A stretch of DNA of 64,000 nt, taken from assembly GCF_039613825.1 (NCBI RefSeq), contig NZ_CP154826.1, forward strand, positions 3,782,001-3,846,000, read 5' to 3'. The notes under the pieces were generated by a model. The model saw only the letters and a program-made list of their open reading frames with translations. It did not search any database and was not told the DNA's origin. The stretch comes from Diaminobutyricibacter sp. McL0608. GTDB taxonomy: Bacteria; Actinomycetota; Actinomycetes; Actinomycetales; Microbacteriaceae. Below are positions 15,680-23,589 of this stretch, piece by piece. The first letter of the stretch is position 1. The number at the start of each line of letters is the position of its first letter. A program made the position numbers and the translations under genes.

Positions 15680-17380
15680 CTACCCAGTCGCGCTCTCGTG
15701 CCGGATGAGGCCGTGCTCGTAGGCGTAGGACGTAGCGGCCGCCCGCGACGGGACGCCGAGCTTCGTCAGGATGTTGCTCACATGGCGGTCGACCGTGCGC
15801 GAACTCAGGTTGAGCGCCGCTCCGATCTCCTTGTTCGTGCGGCCGGTCGCCGCTGCACGGAGCACCTCGAGCTCGCGCGGGCTGAGGATGCTGTCAGCGG
15901 GATGCACGAGGGCCGAGCGCGCGTGCGCTGAGGCCGCGTCGAGGGCGGCCAGGTCGGGCGTGGCTTCGAGGTCCGCGAACACCCGGCGGGCGGCATCGCT
16001 CTGCAGGCGCGCGCCCTCCGGGTCTCCGAGCACCTCGCACGCGTCGGCGAGCGCGACGCGGATGCGCGCGGCCGGGTACGGTGCGCCGAGCGCATGCCAG
16101 GCGTCCAGCGCCTCGGTCAGCATCGGGACGGCGGTCGCGGCGTCGCCGGCGTGCAGCGCGAGGCGGGCGGATGCGTCGAGCGCGAGGGCGCGCAGCAGCG
16201 GGGTCCCGAAGGCGGTCGCGATCCCCGCGAGCTCGGCCGCAGCGGCGTCGATTTCGCCGAGAGCGTCCGTTCCGGACGAGTGCGCCACGTATGCCTGACC
16301 GTCTCGACCGGACGTGTCGCTCTCGGCAGCCAGCAGGATCTCGACGAGCGCGGGCAGGTACTGCGCCCGCCCCAGCGGACTGACCGTGGTCGCGACGACC
16401 CGCCGGATGCCCCCGACCGCCGCCCCGACGTCGCCCTGGGCGAGCCGCAGCAGGGACAACCCCGGCTGCGGATCAAGCCCGCGCCCGCTGGCCGCCTCGT
16501 ACAGCCTGCCTGCTTCGTCGAACTCGCCGCGCAGCCTGCGGAGCTCCGCCTCCTCGTAGTCGGCGAGCGCCAGCTCGCGCTGATCCGCCTTGCCGTCGCT
16601 GACGCGCCGCGTCTCATCGAGAGCCGCAGACCAGGATCCGCCGAGCTGGAGGATCTCGGCGCGGTGCACGCGGCACGTGCCGTTGAAGAGGCCGAGCTGG
16701 GTCTGGGTCGAGCACCACGCGTCCAGCACGGTCGACCATTCCCGGGCCCGGTCGAGCGCGAACACCCGCTGACAGCATCCGACGACCGCGCAATAGACGA
16801 GGCCGCGCCCGAGATCGGTCAGCCCGTCGGCCGTGGCGATGAGCATGGCCTCGTCGAGCAGGTTCATCCCCTCGGCGACGTCACCCCGCTCGATCAGCGC
16901 CCGGCCGGCCAGCTGCCTGCCGAGCGCGGACAGGTCGGGCTCCCCGAAGCGGTCACCGACGGCCGCGGCCTCCATCGCATCCCTGCGGGCCGCCTCGTTG
17001 TCGCGGGCGAGAAGCAGACGGTGGATGCGCGGCACGAGCAGGTAGCCGCGCACGAGACAGTCCCCGTGGCGGTCTGCGATCGCCGAGGCGCGTGCGAGCC
17101 AGCCCTGGGCGCGGCCGTATTCGCCCAGCGACGAGAGCCGGAACCCGAGCCAGAACGCCGCGCTGGCCGCCCGCAGCTCGTCACCCTCTTCGAGACACGC
17201 CGTGTAGCCGCGTTCGAGGATCGCGAAGCCCGCCTCCTCGTGCGCGGTGAGTGCGGCGGATTTGCCGAACCGCTCCAGGTCGTCGAGGCCGAGGGGGCGC
17301 TGCCGATCCTCTTCCGAGTAGAGGGCGAACGCGTCCTCCCATCGTTTCTCTTCGAATGCGATCCGGGCGGACGCTGACAT
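15680..17380 (-). CDS. LuxR family regulator with TPR-like sensor region
   Basis: A 566-residue regulator. Residues 1 to about 490 are helical TPR/MalT-like repeats, with no N-terminal P-loop. The C-terminal 65 residues are a LuxR helix-turn-helix (LSPRELEVLRAAATGRTNKE, SSRTVDRHVSNILTKLGV). Residues 352-375 (AESDTSGRDGQAYVAHSSGT and DALG) are encoded exactly by a 72-bp palindromic repeat also found between genes elsewhere in this window. The insertion keeps the frame and lies in a loop-like, non-helical stretch of the sensor part, so the protein is probably still functional. Confidence 0.85.
   Translation of the reverse strand: MSASARIAFEEKRWEDAFALYSEEDRQRPLGLDDLERFGKSAALTAHEEAGFAILERGYTACLEEGDELRAASAAFWLGFRLSSLGEYGRAQGWLARASAIADRHGDCLVRGYLLVPRIHRLLLARDNEAARRDAMEAAAVGDRFGEPDLSALGRQLAGRALIERGDVAEGMNLLDEAMLIATADGLTDLGRGLVYCAVVGCCQRVFALDRAREWSTVLDAWCSTQTQLGLFNGTCRVHRAEILQLGGSWSAALDETRRVSDGKADQRELALADYEEAELRRLRGEFDEAGRLYEAASGRGLDPQPGLSLLRLAQGDVGAAVGGIRRVVATTVSPLGRAQYLPALVEILLAAESDTSGRDGQAYVAHSSGTDALGEIDAAAAELAGIATAFGTPLLRALALDASARLALHAGDAATAVPMLTEALDAWHALGAPYPAARIRVALADACEVLGDPEGARLQSDAARRVFADLEATPDLAALDAASAHARSALVHPADSILSPRELEVLRAAATGRTNKEIGAALNLSSRTVDRHVSNILTKLGVPSRAAATSYAYEHGLIRHESATG
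16256..16327. repeat. 72-bp palindromic element, copy 5, inside a coding region
   Basis: Ends GCCGAGAGCG and CGCTCTCGGC are a perfect 10-bp inverted repeat; inner TTCCGGACGAG and GTCTCGACCGGA match the intergenic copies. It is 72 bp, 24 codons, and begins and ends on codon boundaries of the minus-strand LuxR gene. Confidence 0.75.
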
Positions 17381-17431
17381 AGCTGCGATTATCCGCCTCG
17401 CGCGGTGTGCCCGCCAGAGCGGGCCCTCGCG

Positions 17432-18376
17432 TCAGAAGGTCTCCTGCAGCTCCCGCGGCACGGTGATGGCGTCGACCAGTGCGCCGTTGCGCCAGACCGT
17501 GATCTCGATGGGCTTGTCGATCGCGTCCTCGACCATCCGCTTCTGCACGGCCGTCGTCGTCACGACGAGCTCTCCGCCGAGCTCGACCACGATGTCACCG
17601 CGGCGAAGCCCGGCCTGCTCCGCGGGGCTGCCCGGGGAGACTCCGGCGACCTGGAGGCCGGTCGGCGATCCGATGCGCTTCGCCAGCTCCGGCGAGAGCG
17701 GAACCTGCGCGCCGGCGATGCCGAGCCAGGCCCGGCGTACGCGTCCCGTGGTCATCAGCGACGTGATGATCGACCGCGTGGTGTCGTTGATCGGCACGGC
17801 CAGCCCCACGCCGATGCCGGCGACCGCGGTGTTGACGCCGACCATCCGGCCGGAACTGTCCGAGAGCACCCCGCCACTGTTGCCCGGGTTGAGGGCCGCA
17901 TCCGTCTGGATCACCTCGTCGACGACGCGACCCGACTGCGTCGGCAGCGAGCGCCCGAGCGCGGACACGATGCCCGCGGTGACGCTTCCGGCGAGCCCAA
18001 GCGGGTTGCCGAGCGCGACCACGACCTGGCCGACCCTGAGGCGTGCCGCATCCCCGAGTTCGACCGGGACCGGCACGTCGCCGCGCGCGTGCAGGACCGC
18101 CAGGTCGGAGAGAGTGTCGCGTCCGACGACGTCGACGCCGATCGTCGTGCCGTCTGAGAATGCCGCCTCGGCCGACCTCGCACCGGCGACGACGTGGGCG
18201 CTCGTCAGCAGGAAGCCGTCCACCGTGATCACACTCGCGCTGCCGGCTCCGGCCCCGCGCGATGTTCGGACGGACACGCTCGCGACGGAGGGCAGCACCC
18301 GCTCGGCGACGGCCATGATCGTCCGCGAATACGCGTCGAGGATCGCGTCGTCGTCGCCCAGTGCGTCATCGTTCAT
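17432..18376 (-). CDS. HtrA-like S1C serine protease with PDZ domain
   Basis: A 314-residue trypsin-fold protease. The catalytic triad is His61 (TSAHVVAG), Asp91 (TLSDLAVL) and Ser167 (NPGNSGGV); one C-terminal PDZ domain spans about 225-305 (GLQVAGVSPGSPAEQAGLR, GDIVVELGGE). DegP/HtrA relatives degrade misfolded proteins, usually outside the cytoplasm. No signal peptide or membrane anchor is visible at this start, unlike most actinobacterial HtrA proteins, so this one may act in the cytoplasm. ATG 18376. Confidence 0.88.
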   Translation of the reverse strand: MNDDALGDDDAILDAYSRTIMAVAERVLPSVASVSVRTSRGAGAGSASVITVDGFLLTSAHVVAGARSAEAAFSDGTTIGVDVVGRDTLSDLAVLHARGDVPVPVELGDAARLRVGQVVVALGNPLGLAGSVTAGIVSALGRSLPTQSGRVVDEVIQTDAALNPGNSGGVLSDSSGRMVGVNTAVAGIGVGLAVPINDTTRSIITSLMTTGRVRRAWLGIAGAQVPLSPELAKRIGSPTGLQVAGVSPGSPAEQAGLRRGDIVVELGGELVVTTTAVQKRMVEDAIDKPIEITVWRNGALVDAITVPRELQETF

Positions 18377-18404
18377 GACAACAGCATCGTCGCGCCTGCT
18401 CCCG

Positions 18405-19670
18405 CTAAGCCCCGCGTTCGCTGCGGGCGGAGAGGCGGCGGGCGAGCATCCGGTAACCGAACCCCACGATCAGGACCAGTATCCCGACCATGATCCCCAG
18501 CGGCGGCAGCGTCACGACGAGCACCGCGCAGGCGAACGCACCGAACACCTGCAGGATGCGCGGATAGCGGCGGCGTTCACGCGCCTGCGAGAAAGCGGCC
18601 AGGTTCGCCACGAAGTAGTAGAGCAGCACGCCGAACGAGGAGAAGGCGATCGCCCCACGCAGGTCGACCGTCAGCACCAGGATGCAGACCACGACGGCGA
18701 TCGCGATCTCGGCGTGGTGCGGAACGCGGAACGTCGGATGCACTACCGCCAGCCACCGGGGAAGGTCGCCTTCGCGCGCCATCGCGAGCGAGGTGCGCCC
18801 GACGCCGGCGATGAGCGAAAGCAGGGCGCCGAGCGATGCGGCGGCCGCCCCGAAACCGACGATCGGGACAGCCCACGACCATCCACTCACCGCGACCGCG
18901 TCAGCGACGGGTGCGCTCGAGGCGGCGACCCCGGATGCGCCGAGGCTCCCGAGCACCACGACCGCGACCACCGCGTAGAGCACGACGACGATCGCGAGGG
19001 CGATGGTGATCGCACGGGGGATGGTGCGCTCGGGCGACCGGACCTCCTCGCCCATGGTCGCGATGCGCGCGTATCCTGCGAACGCGAAGAACAGCAGGCC
19101 CGCGGACTGGAGGATGCCGTACCAGCTGCCAGCCGGATCCGCAGGCTGGAGTGCGCCCGGCTTCAGCCCCGCGCTCGTGCACGCGATGACGGCGAGCGCG
19201 AGCACCAGCAGCACGACGACGACGATCACCTTCGCGAGGGTGGCCGTGCGCGTCACACCGCGATAATTCGCGGCGGCGAGTGCCACGACCGCAACGACGG
19301 CGACAGGCTTCTCCCAGCCCGCCGGCGCCGCGTAGGCCGCAAAGGTCAGGGCCATTGCAGCGCAACTGGCGGTCTTGCCGATGACGAAGCTCCAGCCCGC
19401 GGCGAACCCCCACCATCCGCCGAGTTGTTCGCGCCCGTACACGTAGGTTCCGCCGGAGGTCGGGTATTGCGCGGCGAGCTGGGCCGAAGCAGTGGCGTTG
19501 CAGAAGGCGACGATCGCGGCGACGACGAGGCCGATCAGCAGGCCGGCCCCGGCCGCCTGCGCTGCGGGCGCGAAGGCGGAGAAGATCCCGGCGCCGATCA
19601 TGGAGCCGAGGCCGATGAAGACCGCGTCGACGGTGCCGAGGCGACGGGCCAGCGGGGCATGCGAAGTCAC
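18405..19670 (-). CDS. APC superfamily amino acid permease
   Basis: A 421-residue permease of about 12 helices. The N-terminal motif LGSMIGAGIFSAFAPAAQAA is the APC substrate-binding first helix, and ATSAQLAAQYPTSGGTYVYG-like sequence follows in helix 3. The family imports or exchanges amino acids or polyamines. ATG 19670. It lies 28 bases before the protease gene and in the same direction, so they may share a transcript without a functional link. Confidence 0.85.
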   Translation of the reverse strand: MTSHAPLARRLGTVDAVFIGLGSMIGAGIFSAFAPAAQAAGAGLLIGLVVAAIVAFCNATASAQLAAQYPTSGGTYVYGREQLGGWWGFAAGWSFVIGKTASCAAMALTFAAYAAPAGWEKPVAVVAVVALAAANYRGVTRTATLAKVIVVVVLLVLALAVIACTSAGLKPGALQPADPAGSWYGILQSAGLLFFAFAGYARIATMGEEVRSPERTIPRAITIALAIVVVLYAVVAVVVLGSLGASGVAASSAPVADAVAVSGWSWAVPIVGFGAAAASLGALLSLIAGVGRTSLAMAREGDLPRWLAVVHPTFRVPHHAEIAIAVVVCILVLTVDLRGAIAFSSFGVLLYYFVANLAAFSQARERRRYPRILQVFGAFACAVLVVTLPPLGIMVGILVLIVGFGYRMLARRLSARSERGA

Positions 19671-19723
19671 AGCGGCACCCTACGGCACGCGGGTGTCGGG
19701 GAGTGGGCGGATCCGCAGCCCGC

Positions 19724-20056
19724 TCAAGACGCCTTGAGGTACGCCGCCAGGGCTTCTCGCATCACCTCGGAGGGCTTCCTGTGCTCGATCGCCGCACGGC
19801 GCTGCAATGCGTCGTCCATCTCCTGGGACAGGCGCACACGGCGAACCGGCGAGGCGCCCGCCGGTCGATCGTGCCCCACCGACGGTCGGCCCCGTACCGC
19901 GCGCTCGACCGCTTCCGGACCGCCGAGCGCCGCCTCCAACAGGTGCCGAGCCTCCTCATGCGATGCTTCGCTGCCACGGGTCACAACCGTGTCAGGACCG
20001 AACGAGTCGAGTCGTTCAGCCCACTCGGCGGCCGCGCCCCAATCCGTCTCAGCCAT
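19724..20056 (-). CDS. Ribbon-helix-helix antitoxin-like protein
   Basis: A 110-residue protein whose last 40 residues (VRRVRLSQEMDDALQRRAAI, then EHRKPSEVMREALAAYL) form a CopG/Arc-type ribbon-helix-helix DNA-binding domain. The N-terminal part is acidic and may wrap the toxin. It is the second gene of an overlapping pair (8-base overlap with the gene at 20049), in the toxin-first order seen in BrnTA-like modules. Antitoxin function is inferred from this arrangement. Confidence 0.7.
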   Translation of the reverse strand: MAETDWGAAAEWAERLDSFGPDTVVTRGSEASHEEARHLLEAALGGPEAVERAVRGRPSVGHDRPAGASPVRRVRLSQEMDDALQRRAAIEHRKPSEVMREALAAYLKAS

Positions 20057-20327
20057 TGTCTGCCTCCCGCGCCATCCTGATCATCTTCGCCCGAGCCTCC
20101 ATCACATGGAAGACCACAACATCAGCCGGCGGAATCGATTCAACGATGACCTCGATCAGCATTGAACGGTCTCTCGACGGCCCGATGAACAAATCGGGCC
20201 TTCCGTGCCCTGCGAGCCGGGGCTCATCGAAGGGCCGAATCCAGTAGAGGTGATTCAACATCGCGTGAATGGCGTCTTCACGCGGGACCGCAGGTTTGTC
20301 CGCGCTCCCGCGCCACCTCACCGCCAC
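20049..20327 (-). CDS. Small toxin-like protein of a type II pair
   Basis: A 92-residue basic protein: an N-terminal helix (DAIHAMLNHLYWIRPF), a beta-rich centre (PDLFIGPSRDRSMLIEVIVE) and VVVFHVMEARAKMIRM near the end. The size, fold pattern and overlap with an RHH protein suggest a RelE/BrnT-fold ribonuclease toxin; no catalytic residues can be assigned with certainty. Start GTG 20327. The AT-rich stretch at 20335-20365 (TTTAATAATTTT on the minus strand) is a likely promoter. Confidence 0.55.
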   Translation of the reverse strand: MAVRWRGSADKPAVPREDAIHAMLNHLYWIRPFDEPRLAGHGRPDLFIGPSRDRSMLIEVIVESIPPADVVVFHVMEARAKMIRMAREADNG

Positions 20328-20384
20328 GTGAATATCGTGCCACGAAAATTATTAAACGGCCACACAATCATCAGTGGCAGCCCC

Positions 20385-20750
20385 TCAGTCGAGCTCGCGC
20401 AGCGGCGACGTGCGCTCGCCCGGCGCATCCCCAGTGTTGACCGTGCCCTTCGGCTCGATCAGGACGATCCGGGTTTCGACGGTCGCGCGAGGGCAGTGCT
20501 CGACTCCGCGCGGCACGACGAAGACGTCGTTCGGCCCCAGCACGACGTCGCGGTCGCGCAGCCGGACGGTCAGCTCGCCCGAAACGACGAGGAACAGCTC
20601 GTCGGTGTCCGGATGCGTGTGCCAGATGAACTCGCCCTCGATGCGGGCCACCTTCACGTCGTAGTCGTTCACGCTCGCCAGGCGATGCGGCTGCCAGAGC
20701 TCGCCGATGCTGTCGAGCGCGGTCAGGATGTTGCGCACGTCCGATGTCAT
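20385..20750 (-). CDS. Cupin domain protein
   Basis: A 121-residue single-domain cupin. Motif 1 is WHTHPDTDELFLVVSGEL with two histidines and a glutamate as metal ligands; motif 2 is VFVVPRGVEHCPRA with the third histidine. The position of the metal site suggests a small enzyme or sugar/mannose isomerase-like binding protein. Starts at ATG 20750, divergent from the phosphotransferase gene. Confidence 0.85.
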   Translation of the reverse strand: MTSDVRNILTALDSIGELWQPHRLASVNDYDVKVARIEGEFIWHTHPDTDELFLVVSGELTVRLRDRDVVLGPNDVFVVPRGVEHCPRATVETRIVLIEPKGTVNTGDAPGERTSPLRELD

Positions 20751-20790
20751 GACCCCACCGTACGTGGGAGGCTCCGGATACGCTCGCAGA

Positions 20791-21684
20791 ATGACGACGG
20801 GGAAACCGGATGCCGAGCTCGCCGCGTGGGCGATCGGGGCCCTCGGCCCGGGCGGCGAGCTCGTGGATACTCGAGGACTCCGCGACGGGGGCTCGCCCTG
20901 GCTGCTGCGCGTCCGCTCGGGTGACGTCGAGCGCACCGGTGTGCTGCGGCTCGGTGCGACGGACGACGACGGGACGCGCACAGAAGCCACGGCACTCAAG
21001 GCGGCGTTCCAGGGCGGCCTCGCCGTTCCGCGGGTCCTCGCCGTCCGGCTCCAACCCGATCCGCCACTGCTGCTGATCGAGGCAGTCGACGGGGCCAGCG
21101 CCATCCCGTCCGAACGGTCGACCCCACGGCTTCGTGCCCTGGGAGCGGCAGCAGCGCGCATCCATCGCACCACGCCCCTGCTCGGGCTGCCGCGCCGCAC
21201 TCGCTCGATCGCCGGAGTGGACTTCGACGCGCTGCGCCGCGCATCCCCGCCGCAGCCCCTGCTCCAGCAAGGAGAGGCGATTGCCGCCCGCGGCCCCGCC
21301 ACGGGCGCGGCAGACGGTTTCGTCCACGGCGACCTGTGGCAGGGCAACACGCTCTGGCAGGGAGATGACCTTCTCGCCATCATCGACTGGGACTGCGCGG
21401 GCGTGGGTCCCGCAGGCGTCGACCTCGGCTCGCTGCGCTGCGACGCCGCCCTGACCTTCGGCATCGAGGCCACCGACGATGTGCTCGACGGCTGGCAGGA
21501 GGAGGCGGGCCATCCGGCCGCCGACGTGGACTACTGGGATGTTGTCGCAGCCCTGGCGACACCGCCCGACCTCGGCTGGTTCGTGGACACCATCCGCTCA
21601 CAAGGGCGTCCCGACCTGACCCGGGATCTGCTCCTGGAACGCCGCGACGGGTTCCTCCGCCGGGCTCTCGAACGACTCGCCTGA
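20791..21684 (+). CDS. Aminoglycoside phosphotransferase (APH) family protein
   Basis: A 297-residue kinase-fold protein. The catalytic loop is FVHGDLWQGNTLW and the metal-binding DxD-like motif is IIDWDCAGVGPAGVDLG, as in APH/choline kinase proteins. It phosphorylates a small hydroxylated molecule in relatives; resistance function cannot be assumed. ATG 20791 is preferred; the frame is open upstream to 20707 but without a better start. Confidence 0.85.
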   Translation: MTTGKPDAELAAWAIGALGPGGELVDTRGLRDGGSPWLLRVRSGDVERTGVLRLGATDDDGTRTEATALKAAFQGGLAVPRVLAVRLQPDPPLLLIEAVDGASAIPSERSTPRLRALGAAAARIHRTTPLLGLPRRTRSIAGVDFDALRRASPPQPLLQQGEAIAARGPATGAADGFVHGDLWQGNTLWQGDDLLAIIDWDCAGVGPAGVDLGSLRCDAALTFGIEATDDVLDGWQEEAGHPAADVDYWDVVAALATPPDLGWFVDTIRSQGRPDLTRDLLLERRDGFLRRALERLA

Positions 21685-21759
21685 GCGGTGGCCCTTGCGC
21701 CCACAGCCCGCAAGGGACTTGGATGCTGGCTAGGCACCGAAAATGGGAAGGGGTTTGCG

Positions 21760-22059
21760 ATGTCAGCGAGCGAGCTCGAACAGTCCAGCGTCAGATACAA
21801 CTACCGGGAGCGCGTCTTCCACCTGGACAAGGTGTCGTCAGGGCTCTGGACGGTCTACGACGAAGGCCGTGCCGACCTCGGAAAGCTGATCCGCGTCGCG
21901 CCCGAAGGCGAAGAACACGAACCGGTGTTCGGAATCATCTTTCCCGACCAGACCGAGACCGCGCTCGAAGGCTCCGACTGGCGCGGACTCGTCGCCGCGC
22001 TGATCAACACATCCATCGACCCGTCCCCGTCGTGGGGCGGCGGTCAGGGCGCGGCCTGA
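21760..22059 (+). CDS. Hypothetical protein, 99 residues
   Basis: A soluble protein with beta-rich character (YRERVFHLDKVSSGLWTVYD, GKLIRVAPEGEEHEPVFGII) and a Gly/Ser tail. No family recognised. ATG 21760 follows GGGAAGGGG. Its size and neighbours resemble the other small stress-type genes of this region. Confidence 0.65.
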   Translation: MSASELEQSSVRYNYRERVFHLDKVSSGLWTVYDEGRADLGKLIRVAPEGEEHEPVFGIIFPDQTETALEGSDWRGLVAALINTSIDPSPSWGGGQGAA

Positions 22060-22135
22060 GAACCTGCGCTCCCACTCGGGCGGCGGGCCGGGAAGACCGG
22101 TTCCGGTTCGCGCGAACGCGGCTACCATCGGGGGG

Positions 22136-22333
22136 ATGATGCCGAAGACGACGACGTCGGTGCTCGGATGGGTTGCGGCCGTCCTGCTCAACGTCGGCGC
22201 GCTGCTGTTCATCGTCGGCCTCCTCATCCCCCACGGCGACGGGCCGAGCGGTGTGCTCGTGACCGGGATCGCCCTGGTCGTCGTCGGGCTGGCCGCCGGC
22301 GCCGCCTGGCTGCTCGCGTCGCGCCGAGAGTGA
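22136..22333 (+). CDS. Small two-helix membrane protein
   Basis: A 65-residue protein with two transmembrane segments (about 9-28 and 38-58) and a short basic end ASRRE. The last codons and the TGA stop (CGC CGA GAG TGA) lie inside the left end of a palindromic repeat, so the repeat defines the C-terminus. GGGGGG directly precedes the tandem ATGs. Function unknown. Confidence 0.6.
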   Translation: MMPKTTTSVLGWVAAVLLNVGALLFIVGLLIPHGDGPSGVLVTGIALVVVGLAAGAAWLLASRRE

Positions 22334-22394
22334 CCCTTCCGGACGAGAGGGTCACGCACATCTGTTGCTCTCGACCGGAACTGTCACAGTCGGC
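22323..22394. repeat. 72-bp palindromic element, copy 2
   Basis: 72 bp with left end GCCGAGAGTGAC, inner arms CTTCCGGACGAGAG and CTCTCGACCGGAAC, and right end GTCACAGTCGGC. It overlaps the last 11 bases of the gene before it and supplies its stop. Confidence 0.8.
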
Positions 22395-22483
22395 ACGTCA
22401 ACCCCCTTGCGCAGGCGGTCTGAGCGTCGTTCGATGCTCCCGAACGCATCCGCGACCAGTGGATGCACGAAGGGAGAACCATC

Positions 22484-22831
22484 GTGACCGTGAAACTGCA
22501 TCGCACCGCGTACTCGCACGCCCGCAGGCTGGTCGAGCAAGGCAAGGTGGTCCGCGACGAACGGGACGACTGGAGCGAGCATGCTCCGAGCGCCGAGGAG
22601 CAGAACCGCTATGTCGAGAAGCACGGCTTCCACGACTACGGAGAATGGTTCCTCGGAGTCGACGACGAGAAGAGCGACGAGACGAAAGGCCAGTTCAGCT
22701 TCCCCTTCGGCGATTTCTCGAAGGTGCACCGCTGCGCGGTGATCTCCCTGGAGAGCCGGGCGGCCCAGAACGACCACGACGACATCGCCAAGGCGGCCAA
22801 GTCGCTGCTCGAACTCATCGACAAGCAGTAG
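22484..22831 (+). CDS. Hypothetical protein, 115 residues
   Basis: A soluble acidic protein (VTVKLHRTAYSHARRLVEQG, then SAEEQNRYVEKHGFHDYGEW) with an internal repeat-free alpha/beta pattern; no known family recognised with certainty. I choose GTG 22484 because GGGAG lies 8 bases upstream; ATG 22463 would add seven residues without a ribosome site. TCAACCCCCTTGCG at 22398-22411 matches the box found before the csbD-like gene. Confidence 0.7.
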   Translation: MTVKLHRTAYSHARRLVEQGKVVRDERDDWSEHAPSAEEQNRYVEKHGFHDYGEWFLGVDDEKSDETKGQFSFPFGDFSKVHRCAVISLESRAAQNDHDDIAKAAKSLLELIDKQ

Positions 22832-22843
22832 CCTCAGCACTCC

Positions 22844-22915
22844 GCCGAGCGTGACACTTCCGGACGAGTCGGTCACGCACGCCGGTCACGCTCGACCGGA
22901 ACGGTCAGTCTCGGC
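22844..22915. repeat. 72-bp palindromic element, copy 3
   Basis: 72 bp: left GCCGAGCGTGAC, inner CTTCCGGACGAG and GCTCGACCGGAAC, right GTCAGTCTCGGC. It lies between two convergent genes and overlaps the last 11 bases of the minus-strand one, supplying its stop TGA. Confidence 0.8.
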
Positions 22916-23096
22916 CGCGATCGACCCTCACGTCGTCGACGAGGTCGGGGTTCGAGGGGTTGTCCGCCGGATCGAAATCGGCAGGCGGAGCCTCGGCCCC
23001 GTCTCTGTCACCTCCGGCGGCATCGCCCTTCGCAGGCTCGGCGGGACCGGCGGCGGGCTCGGCGGGATGCTCGTCCGCGTTGCGCGGGTCCGGCAT
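22905..23096 (-). CDS. Acidic, disordered hypothetical protein
   Basis: A 63-residue protein dominated by Pro, Ala, Asp and Gly (EHPAEPAAGPAEPAKGDA) without predicted structure. ATG 23096 overlaps the stop of the upstream gene by one base (TGATG); GTG 23099 would give a 4-base overlap. Its final residues GRD and stop are encoded by a palindromic repeat. Function unknown. Confidence 0.55.
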   Translation of the reverse strand: MPDPRNADEHPAEPAAGPAEPAKGDAAGGDRDGAEAPPADFDPADNPSNPDLVDDVRVDRGRD

Positions 23097-23323
23097 CACG
23101 GCTTGCCCTCCTCGCTGTACGAGTTGTAGCTCGAGTCGTCGTCGTCTGTCGTGTCGTCGTCCACGCCGCGCAGGATGTCGCCCATCAGGCTGCGGTCGTC
23201 GGCGGGCTGAAGCTCGCCGCCATCGTTCCCGTCGAGGCCTTCGGCCTGCCCGTTGGTCTGGTCGAACTCTGTGACGACCTCGTCGTTCGATCCAGCATCC
23301 GCTCCGACTCTCTCATCGCTCAT
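23096..23323 (-). CDS. Acidic, disordered hypothetical protein
   Basis: A 75-residue protein with runs of Asp/Glu/Ser (GVDDDTTDDDDSSYNSYSEE). ATG 23323 has a perfect AGGAGG eight bases upstream, which fixes the start and argues for real expression. First gene of a two-gene unit. A perfect hairpin (23403-23426) lies in its upstream region. Such low-complexity acidic proteins are typical of stress-induced hydrophilins; that is inference. Confidence 0.65.
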   Translation of the reverse strand: MSDERVGADAGSNDEVVTEFDQTNGQAEGLDGNDGGELQPADDRSLMGDILRGVDDDTTDDDDSSYNSYSEEGKP

Positions 23324-23402
23324 GATGTGCTCCTCCTGTTCGCGTCCGCGGCCCGTTTCGGCGCCGTCGATCGCAACCCAACGCCTGGTGATCCGCACCC
23401 GC

Positions 23403-23426
23403 AAGGGGTTGAATCGGCAACCCCTT
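23403..23426. promoter_or_regulatory. AAGGGGTTG-N6-CAACCCCTT inverted repeat
   Basis: A perfect 9-bp inverted repeat with a 6-base centre, 80 bases upstream of ATG 23323. On the minus strand it contains TTCAACCCCTTGCGG, the same box seen upstream of the genes at 14256 and 22484. It may be an operator or part of a promoter. Confidence 0.45.
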
Positions 23427-23589
23427 CGTGCCCGACGCCGAGCGCACTCGATCGACCGACAGCGCCCGCTCCGACGGTCTCGGCGCCATTACGGGGCGGC
23501 AGGACTAAACTGTGCGGTGGTAGCGCCGGGAAGTCTGGTCGGCGGGCGGTCGGATTCGATCGCTCTGGTCGATCGATTGCGAGCCTGCC

